NCBI GenBank assembly: GCA_030150405.1
Contig: JASLFU010000043.1
Span: forward strand, 1 to 47,078
From: Ignatzschineria sp.
GTDB lineage: Bacteria > Pseudomonadota > Gammaproteobacteria > Cardiobacteriales > Wohlfahrtiimonadaceae
Direction of reading: 5' to 3'
DNA: 47,078 bases
Shown: piece by piece, positions 1 to 7,831 of the stretch
How positions within the stretch are numbered: the first letter of the stretch is position 1
Layout of the letters: each line of letters opens with the position of its first letter
The notes under the pieces: model-generated
The model's database searches: none
The model's input: the letters and a program-made list of their open reading frames with translations, nothing else
What the model was told of the DNA's origin: nothing
Translations under genes and position numbers: made by a program

Positions 1-572
1 GCCCGATAAGCATAGAGCCCGATATGACGTAAAAATGGATGCTGAGCGGGCAGGGCCCCCTCTTTTAGCATACTGTCGCGCAGAAAAGGAATAGGTGCGC
101 GGGAGAAGTAGAGCGCAAGGTTCTCATGATCGTGCGTTAATTTAACGATATTAGGGTTATACACCTCTTCCCATTGTGTAAGGGGGGTGGCTAAAGTGCT
201 CATGGCTGCTTGAGGCTTCTCTTGAAGGGTGTTAGCCACAAGCTCAATAAGAGTAGGGGGTAGAAAAGGCTCATCCCCTTGCCAATTGACAATAATCTCC
301 TCATCGGAAAATTTACAGATCTGTGAAACCTCGCTAATGCGATCTGTACCCGATTCATGCTGAGGGGAGGTCATGATCACTTTGGCCCCTAAAGGCTTCA
401 TATGTTGGGCGATCTGTTGATCATCTGTGGCAATGATCACCGATTTTGCATTACATTTAAGCGCCGCACGCCATGTCCATTCAATAACGGGAGCTCGATC
501 TAAAGGAAGGAGCATTTTATTAGGTAGCCGACTCGATTGAAGCCGTGCAGGAATAACAATGGAATAGTGCAT
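1..572 (-). CDS. kdsB: 3-deoxy-manno-octulosonate cytidylyltransferase (CMP-KDO synthetase), 3' part missing
   Basis: Activates KDO with CTP to CMP-KDO in the cytoplasm for lipopolysaccharide inner-core synthesis. I translated about 190 codons by hand: an N-terminal nucleotidyltransferase signature (IPARLQSSRLPNK, residues ~8-20), IIATDDQQI, SGTDRISEV, NWQGDEPF, YFSRAPIPF and RHIGLYAY near the window edge, all in the KdsB order. The usual length is ~250 residues, so about 60 C-terminal residues lie outside the window. Start ATG at 572 is preferred over an in-frame ATG at 578 because AGGTGA lies ~8 nt before 572 but only ~2 nt before 578. The N-terminal loop reads NKM/DRAP where most KdsB proteins have GKP/GKPM, so it is somewhat diverged. 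Transcribed leftwards out of the DnaA-box region. Confidence 0.9.
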   Translation of the reverse strand, partial: MHYSIVIPARLQSSRLPNKMLLPLDRAPVIEWTWRAALKCNAKSVIIATDDQQIAQHMKPLGAKVIMTSPQHESGTDRISEVSQICKFSDEEIIVNWQGDEPFLPPTLIELVANTLQEKPQAAMSTLATPLTQWEEVYNPNIVKLTHDHENLALYFSRAPIPFLRDSMLKEGALPAQHPFLRHIGLYAYR

Positions 573-778
573 GAACATTCTCACCTAAAATTTGCAAAAA
601 GGGGGAGGAAAATCGAATCAATTTAGAAGAGGGATTATAACTTAAATAGAGGAGAGATACTTCTCCTTATCTATTTTTATAGCGACTTTTTAAGCGTTTA
701 AATTTGCTGTGGAAGAGGATAAATTTTGTGACTAAAACAGCAATTTTTATATAAAATTTACCGGAATTTAGGCTTGAC

Positions 779-787
779 TTATTCACA
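779..787 (+). promoter_or_regulatory. DnaA box (TTATTCACA)
   Basis: Perfect match to TTATNCACA, embedded in the conserved TTGACTTATTNNNAACC element of repeat copy 1. In copy 2 the equivalent site (1058-1066) has decayed to TTATTTTTA. Confidence 0.6.
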
Positions 788-964
788 ACCTCTCATAGTT
801 CGCTAATTATCAGGCTTATAGAAGAAACTAATGGATGTAATGCCGTTTTTCTCCCAGAGGGCAGGTAAAATCAGGCTTGCAAAGGGTGATTAAAAATTAA
901 TCATTTCTTTAAAAGAGTGATAAATGAGGGGAAGTAGAGGAAATAAGGAGTCTTATCCCAAGAG

Positions 965-973
965 TTATCCACA
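965..973 (+). promoter_or_regulatory. DnaA box (TTATCCACA)
   Basis: Perfect match to the high-affinity DnaA consensus TTATCCACA; repeat copy 1. Followed 11 nt later by GTATCTT, as in copy 2. Confidence 0.65.
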
Positions 974-998
974 GCTATTGTGGGTATCTTTTTTACGC

Positions 999-1007
999 TG
1001 TGGAAAA
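999..1007 (-). promoter_or_regulatory. DnaA box, one mismatch (TTTTCCACA on minus)
   Basis: Plus strand TGTGGAAAA reads TTTTCCACA on the minus strand, one base from consensus. It lies within the small palindrome GCTGTGGAAAACAGC and is the copy-2 equivalent of GCTGTGGAA at 706. Confidence 0.45.
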
Positions 1008-1250
1008 CAGCTTTGTCAAGTTGAAAATGGGTAATAAATCCCCGGTTTTTGTTTGACTTATTTTTAACCGGTTGAGTAGTCCGATTCCTATCGACTTAAA
1101 TTTGTGTCAAGCAAAAGCGATAAAATTTTTTATTAAAAATAGGGGAGAAAAGCATTTTTTTACTTAAATTTTTCTGGCTAATAAGTGAGCGATTTCTCAA
1201 AGTGGGCTCTCATGATGGTTATGAGAAATTCACATAGGCTATCCTAAGAG

Positions 1251-1259
1251 TTATCCACA
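1251..1259 (+). promoter_or_regulatory. DnaA box (TTATCCACA)
   Basis: Second perfect TTATCCACA, exactly 286 bp from the one at 965, in repeat copy 2. A one-mismatch site (TTATCCTCA) follows at 1282-1290. Confidence 0.65.
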
Positions 1260-1440
1260 GTAAATGTGTGTATCTTTAAAATTATCCTCAAGGGGAGAGT
1301 TATTTTTACTTAAGGGGATTAAAAATAGCCGACTCTAAAATCGATGATTGAAAATAGCGTATGATAATTCATGAATAGAGATTCACGAATATAGATCTAC
1401 AAATAGCGCTTTTGAACTCTAAGAAGTTGGAAAGAGATCT

Positions 1441-2325
1441 ATGCAGCAAGATAAGGAGCGGAAATTGAGGCAACCTACAGAGGATTCTAAAAAAGAGTTA
1501 TCAGTGCAAGAGGTTAAAGAGAGTGAGTTTAAGGCGATTATTTCGCTATTAGAAACCATAGCTTTATTACGCTCCGAAGAGGGCTGCCCTTGGGATCGTG
1601 CGCAGACTCATCACTCGCTCATTCCGTATTTAGAGGAGGAGGCCGCAGAGGTGATCGAAGCCTTGCTTAAAGAGGATGCTTCTGCCTTAAAAGAGGAGCT
1701 TGGAGATCTTTTGTTGCAAATTTTATTGCACGCAGAGATCGCCTCTGAACAAGGGGAGTTTAACTTTATAGATGTTGCGATAACTCTTGAAGAGAAGATA
1801 AAGCGTCGGCATCCCCATCTCTTTGCAGGAAAGATCTATCTTACAGAAAAAGCGCAAAAGGCCGATTGGGAAGCGATTAAAGCCAAAGAGCGGTTAGCAA
1901 AAGGTTTGCCGAAAAAAAAAGGGCTCTTAGAGGAGGTAGGCTACACTCTATCGAGTATTAAGCGAGCCGAGAATTTGCAAAATGTAGCAGCTAAAGTGGG
2001 TTTTGATTGGCCCGAAATCACACCTGTTTTTGCAAAAGTAGAGGAGGAGTATCAAGAGTTTTTAGCGGAATATCGAGCTCAAAATCAGAATCGATTGGAG
2101 GCTGAATTTGGAGATCTTCTCTTTTCATTGATTAATCTTGCACGTTTTATGAAGATCGATCCAGAGCGAGCACTAAATAGGACTAATCTGAAGTTTAGTC
2201 AGCGTTTTGCCTATATTGAGAGACATCTTCCTAAGGGAAAAACTATAGAAGAGATGACGCTTCAAGAACTTGATCAATTATGGGAAGAGGCAAAATTAGA
2301 GCAGAAGGGGAGCGAAGATGTTTGA
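1441..2325 (+). CDS. mazG: Nucleoside triphosphate pyrophosphohydrolase MazG
   Basis: Hydrolyses (d)NTPs to the monophosphate and pyrophosphate; in E. coli it lowers ppGpp-dependent stress and clears aberrant nucleotides. Two MazG all-alpha domains are visible: the first from residue ~30 with GCPWDRAQTHHSL and the metal-binding EEEAAE (65-70) plus EELGDLL (~85), the second from ~175 with EEEYQEF and EAEFGDLLF. The length is 294 residues against ~263 in E. coli; the difference is a charged N-terminal extension of ~28 residues (many K/E/Q). GGAAAGAG lies just before the ATG and there is no internal Met at the family start, so the extension is probably real. It overlaps xseA by 8 nt and they likely form an operon. 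Confidence 0.92.
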   Translation: MQQDKERKLRQPTEDSKKELSVQEVKESEFKAIISLLETIALLRSEEGCPWDRAQTHHSLIPYLEEEAAEVIEALLKEDASALKEELGDLLLQILLHAEIASEQGEFNFIDVAITLEEKIKRRHPHLFAGKIYLTEKAQKADWEAIKAKERLAKGLPKKKGLLEEVGYTLSSIKRAENLQNVAAKVGFDWPEITPVFAKVEEEYQEFLAEYRAQNQNRLEAEFGDLLFSLINLARFMKIDPERALNRTNLKFSQRFAYIERHLPKGKTIEEMTLQELDQLWEEAKLEQKGSEDV

Positions 2326-3691
2326 TCGACAAGGGAGTATTACCCAAGATAATATACGGAGATATAGCGTTAGTGAGCTCAATTTTGCTATTCGTGATCT
2401 ATTAGAGCAGAGCTTTTTTTATTGTATTGTTGAGGGGGAGGTCTCCAATATTGCTGCACCGCCCTCGGGACATCTCTATTTAACACTTAAGGATAATAGC
2501 GGGACGCTCCGAGCTATTCTTTGGCGTTCACAGGCGGAGCAATATCGCCACCTTGTGCAGTATGGTGCAAAATTAACTCTTAAGGGGAAAGTCTCTGCCT
2601 ATCCGGCACGAGGTGAGTATCAATTTATTGCGAGTCATGTTGAGCCCCAAGGGCAGGGGGATCTTTTTGCGCGTTTTGAGGCATTAAAGAAAAAACTTCT
2701 CTTAGAGGGGCTCTTTGATCAGGCGCGAAAGCAAGAGATTCCCAAAAATCCGCAAAAAATTGGCATTATTACCTCAGAAAATGCCGCTGCATTACAGGAT
2801 GTGCTCAATGTTATGGCTAATCACCGTCCTGATATACCGCTGTTGCTGTATCGAACTTTAGTGCAAGGGGAGCGGGCGAAAGAGGAGATTGTAGCGGCGA
2901 TTGAGCAGGCGAATCGAGAGCAGCAATGCGATCTTCTATTGCTTATTCGAGGGGGAGGATCAATTGAAGATCTCTGGCCCTTTAATGAAGAGAGCGTAGC
3001 GAGAGCGATTGCCGCCTCTTCTATACCAATTATTAGTGGGGTTGGGCATGAAACGGACACCACAATCGCCGACTTTGTGGCAGATTTAAGAGCAGCAACG
3101 CCTTCTGTAGCTGCAAAATCCTCGGCGATTTCTCGGGATTATCTTTTACAATATCTTGATCATCAAGAGGCGCGTCTTATTGGATCGCTATCAGAAAAAT
3201 TACAGTTTTTAACAAGCCAATATCAACAATTAGCGGCCCAATTAAATCAAGTAAATCCTTTAAGACGCCTCGCTTTGCAAAAAGAGAATTTAAGTAAAAT
3301 GCAGTTATCCTTAGAGCATGGAATGCATCGTCGTTATGCTCAAATTAAAGGGGAAGCGGTGGAGGTTATGCATCGTTTAAATCGGGGCTTGCTTGAATCA
3401 AAAATTACCTCTTTAAGGAATGATCTTGAGCGCAGAGAATCGCATTTAATTCAGGGGGGGCAGCAACGTTTAGCTAAGGAGCAGATGCAATTTGGTGCTC
3501 TACTTCACAAACTTGAGGCTTTAAGCCCCCTAAAAGTTTTAGCAAGAGGTTATGGGGCTTTATCTCAGTCAGGCGATAGTGTAGCTAAAGTGGCTGATCT
3601 TGAAGCGACAAAACCTTTAATGATTCGTTTAATTGATGGGGAGCTTACGGCAGATATTGTGGAAGTAAAAACGTTTGATGAGAGGGATTAA
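2318..3691 (+). CDS. xseA: Exodeoxyribonuclease VII large subunit
   Basis: Catalytic subunit of ExoVII, which with XseB degrades single-stranded DNA to oligonucleotides. Visible parts: N-terminal OB-fold (~12-110, SVSELNFAIRDLLE start, VEGEVSN), then the catalytic core (~145-320) with KIGIITSENAAALQDVLNV, LIRGGGSIEDLWPFN, SGVGHETDTTIADFVADLRA and TPSVAA, then a long coiled region and a C-terminal segment with ARGYGAL (~410). The length of 457 is normal. The ATG lies inside mazG (ATGTTTGA overlap), suggesting translational coupling. The small subunit xseB is not next to it. The stop codon overlaps the stop of the convergent hydrolase gene. Confidence 0.96.
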   Translation: MFDRQGSITQDNIRRYSVSELNFAIRDLLEQSFFYCIVEGEVSNIAAPPSGHLYLTLKDNSGTLRAILWRSQAEQYRHLVQYGAKLTLKGKVSAYPARGEYQFIASHVEPQGQGDLFARFEALKKKLLLEGLFDQARKQEIPKNPQKIGIITSENAAALQDVLNVMANHRPDIPLLLYRTLVQGERAKEEIVAAIEQANREQQCDLLLLIRGGGSIEDLWPFNEESVARAIAASSIPIISGVGHETDTTIADFVADLRAATPSVAAKSSAISRDYLLQYLDHQEARLIGSLSEKLQFLTSQYQQLAAQLNQVNPLRRLALQKENLSKMQLSLEHGMHRRYAQIKGEAVEVMHRLNRGLLESKITSLRNDLERRESHLIQGGQQRLAKEQMQFGALLHKLEALSPLKVLARGYGALSQSGDSVAKVADLEATKPLMIRLIDGELTADIVEVKTFDERD

Positions 3692-4374
3692 TCGGTAAGA
3701 ATGCGATACTTGGCTTGAGAACTGCGCAAAAATTTTTGTTCGGCTAAAAAGGCGTGACATTGGTCGGCCGTTTCAGCGGCAAGAAGAATATCGTTATGGG
3801 TGTAGGGAAGAATAATATGATCTCGCATACCCGGAATAATGGTTTCATGTAGATAGACCGTCCCATCATTAGGTTCTCGATTATTGAGAAGTAGGGCGCT
3901 AATGCCAAAACGCCGATTACCGGCAATAACGCCAAGAGGCTTATGGCTTTGCCAATAGTTTTTTTGATATTGTGCTTTAGGTGTTAAAGTGCGATTGGCT
4001 TTTCCTAGGATAAAATCGAGATGAAATTTCTGCAGTAAGCCTGCAATCTTTGCTCCCTGAAAGGGCGGGCAGATAGCCACAATTTTCTGAATAGGAAGAT
4101 CAGGGTATCTCTCAATGGCTTTTTGGGAGACAATTGACCCTAAGCTGTGGGCAATGATGGAGAACTCCCCTTTATGCTCTTTTTGATACCGAATAAAATG
4201 AGCGAATTGTTCTGCATTTTCATCTAAATTATGACTAATAGAAGGGTATTCAAAGTGTAGAGCATTATACCCTTTTGCTTTTAAGCGATTGGCGAGTGAG
4301 GAGAGGATAAGACTGTTTTGATAAATGCCATGAATAAAGATGAGCGTTCCTAAGGAGGCTTTATTAGTGATCAT
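3688..4374 (-). CDS. Alpha/beta-hydrolase (lipase/esterase-like), substrate unknown
   Basis: A 228-residue cytoplasmic-looking alpha/beta hydrolase with no signal peptide. Oxyanion-side IFIHGIYQN is at ~12-20, the nucleophile elbow AHSLG at 75-79 (Ser77), a likely acid in the NDGTVYLHE segment (~170), and the catalytic His in PYTHNDIL (His193). This resembles short EstA/PGAP1-type lipases that act on acyl esters; the substrate cannot be read from the sequence. It is convergent with xseA with overlapping stop codons, so no room exists for a terminator between them. Upstream (4375-4522) is a short gap to sspB; it may be read from the sspAB transcript or its own promoter. Confidence 0.75.
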   Translation of the reverse strand: MITNKASLGTLIFIHGIYQNSLILSSLANRLKAKGYNALHFEYPSISHNLDENAEQFAHFIRYQKEHKGEFSIIAHSLGSIVSQKAIERYPDLPIQKIVAICPPFQGAKIAGLLQKFHLDFILGKANRTLTPKAQYQKNYWQSHKPLGVIAGNRRFGISALLLNNREPNDGTVYLHETIIPGMRDHIILPYTHNDILLAAETADQCHAFLAEQKFLRSSQAKYRILTD

Positions 4375-4522
4375 GGCATCTCCAATTTTTAAGGGGGGGT
4401 AGAAAGAGATCTACCCGATCGTAAATTTTATAAGTAGATAGTCTAGTAGCTCATTCAATTTATGAGCTGTGAACGCCCAAAATTATTTTCCCCAGTTAGG
4501 GAGATGGCTTAAAAGGCCCAGA

Positions 4523-5023
4523 TTATTCAATAATCGTAAGCGTTGGTTTTTTCTCTTTTTTAGAGCCCTTTTTCGGAGGCTTTTGGTTATTTTGAGAGGC
4601 CTCTTCATTCTCTCCTTCAATAACACTTAGATGTTGCGGGCTAGTCTCTTTGGTTTTGGCTCTTTTAGGCTGCAGAGGATCGATCTCGGCAATCTCTTCG
4701 TCAGATAAGGGCTCAGGTTCAAAGCCCATGCCTTGGCCATTTTCTTGCGCATAGATGGCAATCACTGCCCCGATAGGAATAAAGATCTTTTCCGACACGC
4801 CAGAAAAGCGTGCGGAAAAGGTGATCCATTCATCGTCAAGCACCAACTGATGCACTGCTGAAGGAAGAATATTTAGAATAATCTTTCCTTCATTGACAAA
4901 TTGCGTAGGCACTTCCACATGGGGAAGGGTAGCATCTACAGCAATATAGGGCGTGCAATCATTATCCACGATCCAATCATAGAGTGCGCGAATAAAGTAT
5001 GGTTTGCTTGAGGTCATTCGCAT
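4523..5023 (-). CDS. sspB: ClpXP protease specificity-enhancing factor SspB
   Basis: Adaptor that binds ssrA-tagged and other substrates and delivers them to ClpXP. The N-terminal domain (~1-110) matches: PYFIRALYDWIVDNDCTPYIAVDA, VPTQFVNEGKIILNI, FSARFSGV, IPIGAVIAIYAQENGQGMGFEPE. A low-complexity acidic/lysine-rich linker follows, ending in PTLTIIE, which occupies the place of the ClpX-binding XB tail (PALRVVK in E. coli). Length 166, close to E. coli (165). The first ATG is chosen because AAGGA lies 7-8 nt before it. Directly downstream of sspA (28 nt), as in most gammaproteobacteria. Confidence 0.93.
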   Translation of the reverse strand: MRMTSSKPYFIRALYDWIVDNDCTPYIAVDATLPHVEVPTQFVNEGKIILNILPSAVHQLVLDDEWITFSARFSGVSEKIFIPIGAVIAIYAQENGQGMGFEPEPLSDEEIAEIDPLQPKRAKTKETSPQHLSVIEGENEEASQNNQKPPKKGSKKEKKPTLTIIE

Positions 5024-5051
5024 ATTGTGATCCTTAAAGTCTTTTTAAAAG

Positions 5052-5654
5052 TTACTTCTCTTTCTTCTCAAAGGCTGTTTTTACAGATTCTTTCTCTAAT
5101 AAGCGTTCGCTATATTCCATAGCGGCAGTGGCTTTTTTAGGAACCGGAATCTCTAAATGCTTCAACCACCAGAAAAAAGGTGCGATGGTCGCATCGATAA
5201 GTGAGAAATCTTCGCTCTGGAAAAATTCATTTTCAGCAAAGAGTGGGCCATAAGCTACTAAAAGCTCACCAATGGCTTTATTAGTTTTATTGTCTGCTGT
5301 TTTGCGACCAATAAGCTTTTCAATCATGGGATACCAGTCGTTAACAACCGTCTTAATGGTTAAACGAAAACGAGCACGAGCAATAGGCTCATTAGGTAAT
5401 AAAGGCGGATGAGGAAAACGCTCATCAAGGAATTCTAAAATTGTATCTGTATGATAGATCGCAATTTCACGGGTCACTAAAGTAGGAAGAATAAGCTGAG
5501 GATTGATCTCAAGAAGATCTTCAGGAGGGTTGGTAGGATCAACGACGACTTGGTCACAGGTGATGTTTTTCTCGAGTAGAGTAATGGCTACACGATCACC
5601 ATCTAGTGAATTCTTTTCAGTATAAAGGGTAAAGCCAGTGCGGCGTGTTGACAT
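5052..5654 (-). CDS. sspA: Stringent starvation protein A
   Basis: RNA polymerase-associated protein with a glutathione-S-transferase fold, which in enterics affects stationary-phase and stress gene expression. The thioredoxin-like half (~1-80) has TLYTEKNSLDGDRVAITLLEK and LPTLV; the helical half begins at DERFPHPPLLPNEPIARAR, containing the conserved surface-pocket PHPP segment. I start at ATG 5654 (MSTRRTGF) rather than the in-frame ATG at 5678, because AGGAG sits 7 nt before 5654 and the family begins near this residue; the protein is 200 residues. It lies 84 nt after petC, consistent with the widespread petABC-sspAB order. Confidence 0.93.
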   Translation of the reverse strand: MSTRRTGFTLYTEKNSLDGDRVAITLLEKNITCDQVVVDPTNPPEDLLEINPQLILPTLVTREIAIYHTDTILEFLDERFPHPPLLPNEPIARARFRLTIKTVVNDWYPMIEKLIGRKTADNKTNKAIGELLVAYGPLFAENEFFQSEDFSLIDATIAPFFWWLKHLEIPVPKKATAAMEYSERLLEKESVKTAFEKKEK

Positions 5655-5738
5655 AATATTCTCCTTTCTTAAAAGCAAGGAGCAATTAACGAATAATTGC
5701 TCCTTGAGTTTTATTATAAGTTGTTAAAGTGAGGAAGA

Positions 5739-6560
5739 TTATTTTACATCTTTCCAATATTCACGATTAAGTGCATAAGCCAAAATCGTAAAGATCACTA
5801 GAAAGCCGAGAACCCATGGGCCGTACTTTTTACGCTCCAATTGTGCGGGCTCTGCAACGTAGCTTAAGAAGTTTGTAATATCATTTACAGCTTTACGATA
5901 CTCAAACTCATTAAAGGCGCCGTCTGCAACTTTCTTGGTTCCAACAACTACCTCTTCATATTGACACTCTTCAACAGCAGGGTCACAGTTTCCTTGGATC
6001 GCTTTTTCAACAATCGGCTCATATGTGCCTTGAAGCTCCATTAAAACATGGGGCATACCTACTGAAGGGAAGGCAATATTATTGACACCCATTGGGCGAC
6101 TCTCATCAATATAGAAAGAGAGAAGGTATTTATAGATATAATCTGCGCCTTTCGCACGAGCAATGGTAGAAAGATCAGGTGGGGCAGTGCCTAACCAGTG
6201 AGCCGCATCTTTACGAGACATCGCTGTATAGATAAGGTCTCCATCTTTCGTACGCTCATATTCACCTTCGCGTGTAGAGTAGCTTCCTGTGTTGATCAGT
6301 TTAGCAGCATCGCGCTCTTCTAAACCGATATCACGGGCAGTAATGTTATAGCGCTGAAATTCAAGAGAGTGACAGGCTAAGCAGTAGTCCATATAGAGAC
6401 GTGCACCTGCTTGTAAAGACTCATAGTTCTTTACATTAATCTGAGGATTACCAATCTCTTTAAGCGCTTTAGCAGTAAGATCTTCAGCCGTGGGTGCTGC
6501 GCTTGCAGAAGCAAGGCTGAGCACTACGAAGCTTGTTAATAGAGTTATGATTTTTCTCAT
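5739..6560 (-). CDS. petC: Ubiquinol-cytochrome c reductase cytochrome c1
   Basis: Haem c subunit of the bc1 complex that passes electrons from the Rieske protein to soluble cytochrome c. Shows a Sec signal peptide (~1-21, ending ASAAP), the haem-binding CLACH at ~60, APPDLSTIARAKG, a likely axial Met in FPSVGMPH, and one C-terminal membrane anchor (~248-265, WVLGFLVIFTILAYAL) followed by a basic cytoplasmic tail. An insertion with two Cys (NCDPAVEECQ, ~192-200) precedes the anchor. Length 273. ATGA overlap of 4 nt with petB. Confidence 0.95.
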   Translation of the reverse strand: MRKIITLLTSFVVLSLASASAAPTAEDLTAKALKEIGNPQINVKNYESLQAGARLYMDYCLACHSLEFQRYNITARDIGLEERDAAKLINTGSYSTREGEYERTKDGDLIYTAMSRKDAAHWLGTAPPDLSTIARAKGADYIYKYLLSFYIDESRPMGVNNIAFPSVGMPHVLMELQGTYEPIVEKAIQGNCDPAVEECQYEEVVVGTKKVADGAFNEFEYRKAVNDITNFLSYVAEPAQLERKKYGPWVLGFLVIFTILAYALNREYWKDVK

Positions 6561-7831
6561 TTCATTGTCACCCTTTCAGGAACTGGTTTAACTTTATCAA
6601 TTTTCGACCACCAAGGCATACCTAGGAAGAAGATGAAGTAGTAAACGGTACAGATACGACCAATAAAGGTACGTGTATCGTTTGCAGGCACAACACCTAA
6701 ATACCCAAGCACTACGAATGCAACTACAAAGAGAGCAATCATGATCTTAGTAAGAGCGCCTTTATAGCGGATCGAGCGAACTGGGCTACGATCTAACCAT
6801 GGTAAGAGGAAGAGGACAACAATCGCCGCTCCCATTGCAATTACACCCCAAATCTGCGTTCCGAACCATGAAGGTACCGCACGTAAGATAGTGTAATAGG
6901 GGGTAAAGTACCATACAGGAGCAATATGCTCAGGCGTGGCTAAGGGATCTGCAGGCTCAAAGTTTGGCGCTTCTAAGAAGAGGCCATACATATCTGGAGC
7001 GTAGAAGATAATTAGCGCAAAGAAGATTAAGAAAACACCCACAGCAAATGTATCGTGTACTGTGTAGTAAGGATGGAAAGGGATACCATCTAATGGCTTA
7101 CCATTTTCATCTAAATGATCTTTAATCTCGATACCATCAGGGTTGTTAGAGCCTACTTCGTGAAGAGCAAGAATATGCGCAACTACGAGGCCAACAAGTA
7201 CTAATGGAAGAGCAATAACGTGAAGTGCAAAGAAGCGGCTTAAGGTTGCTTCAGAGATAACGAAGTCCCCACGAATACCGGTTACAAGCGTATCACCAAT
7301 ATAAGGAATTGCCCCAAAGAGCGAGATAATAACCTGCGCACCCCAGAATGACATCTGTCCGTAAGGTAATACATACCCCATAAAGGCTTCAGCCATTAAT
7401 ACGAGGTAGATAAGCATACCGAAGATCCACACAAGCTCGCGGGGTTTACGGTGCGAACCGTAAATAAGGCCACGGAACATATGTAGATAGACTACGATAA
7501 AGAACATCGATGCGCCCACTGCGTGCATATAGCGTATGAGCCATGTCCAGTTTGCATCTCGCATTACCGCTGTTTCAAGAGAGGCGTATGCAATAGGGAT
7601 ACCCGTCGCACCTAGTGCACCATCGGGTTTGTAGTACATCACTAACCAAATACCGGTTAGAATTTGGTTTACAAGTACAACGCCCGCAAGAACTCCAAAA
7701 ACATAGAGAATGTTGAAGTTTTTCGGTGCGTAATATTCCGTTACGTGCGTGCTAAGGGCACGACGAATAGGAAGGCGCGCATCGATCCAATCGACTAAGC
7801 GTGCCATAGCTGATTTAGATTGAGTTGCCAT
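6557..7831 (-). CDS. petB: Ubiquinol-cytochrome c reductase cytochrome b
   Basis: Di-haem membrane subunit of complex III holding the quinol oxidation (Qo) and reduction (Qi) sites. About eight transmembrane helices are visible, with paired haem ligands in RYMHAVGASMFFIVVYLHMF and in SRFFALHVIALPLVLVGLVVAH. The Qo motif, usually PEWY, reads PVWY here (residues ~304-307, APVWYFTPYY), a variant also known in other proteobacteria as I recall. Length 424 is normal for the full-length bacterial form. It overlaps petA by one base (TAATG) and petC by four, so translation is probably coupled. Confidence 0.97.
   Translation of the reverse strand: MATQSKSAMARLVDWIDARLPIRRALSTHVTEYYAPKNFNILYVFGVLAGVVLVNQILTGIWLVMYYKPDGALGATGIPIAYASLETAVMRDANWTWLIRYMHAVGASMFFIVVYLHMFRGLIYGSHRKPRELVWIFGMLIYLVLMAEAFMGYVLPYGQMSFWGAQVIISLFGAIPYIGDTLVTGIRGDFVISEATLSRFFALHVIALPLVLVGLVVAHILALHEVGSNNPDGIEIKDHLDENGKPLDGIPFHPYYTVHDTFAVGVFLIFFALIIFYAPDMYGLFLEAPNFEPADPLATPEHIAPVWYFTPYYTILRAVPSWFGTQIWGVIAMGAAIVVLFLLPWLDRSPVRSIRYKGALTKIMIALFVVAFVVLGYLGVVPANDTRTFIGRICTVYYFIFFLGMPWWSKIDKVKPVPERVTMK

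Larger units (their letters stand above)
706..1290. repeat. Two diverged tandem copies of a ~286-bp non-coding unit
   Basis: Four landmarks occur twice in the same order: GCTGTGGAA at 706 and 997; CCGG followed by TTGACTTATTNNNAACC at 761/774 and 1042/1053; AGAGTTATCCACAG at 962 and 1248; GTATCTT at 984 and 1270. Offsets are 291, 279-281, 286 and 286, so the copies are collinear with small indels. Between the landmarks the copies are poorly conserved, suggesting an old duplication in which only the short motifs were kept. The conserved motifs include the DnaA boxes. Confidence 0.7.
573..1440. promoter_or_regulatory. 868-bp AT-rich non-coding region with DnaA-box cluster; candidate origin or DnaA-titration site
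   Basis: No credible coding frame is seen. The region contains three perfect TTATNCACA DnaA boxes (779-787, 965-973, 1251-1259), a one-mismatch box on the minus strand (999-1007, TTTTCCACA), one-mismatch sites at 953-961 and 1282-1290, and A/T-rich runs around 1120-1175. Two diverged copies of a ~286-bp unit make up most of it. It separates divergently transcribed kdsB and mazG, so it must also hold their promoters. By simple counting a random 868-bp stretch should contain ~0.03 perfect TTATNCACA sites (somewhat more in AT-rich DNA). Origin function is inference: dnaA, gidA, rpmH or parAB are not in the window. Confidence 0.55.

Noticed and set aside
2821..3063. 80-codon minus-strand frame inside xseA
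   Set aside because: Antisense shadow of the conserved catalytic core.
4448..4468. AGCTCAT/ATGAGCT hairpin as a terminator for sspB
   Set aside because: 7-bp stem but no T-run on the minus strand; the gap 4375-4522 otherwise shows nothing clear.
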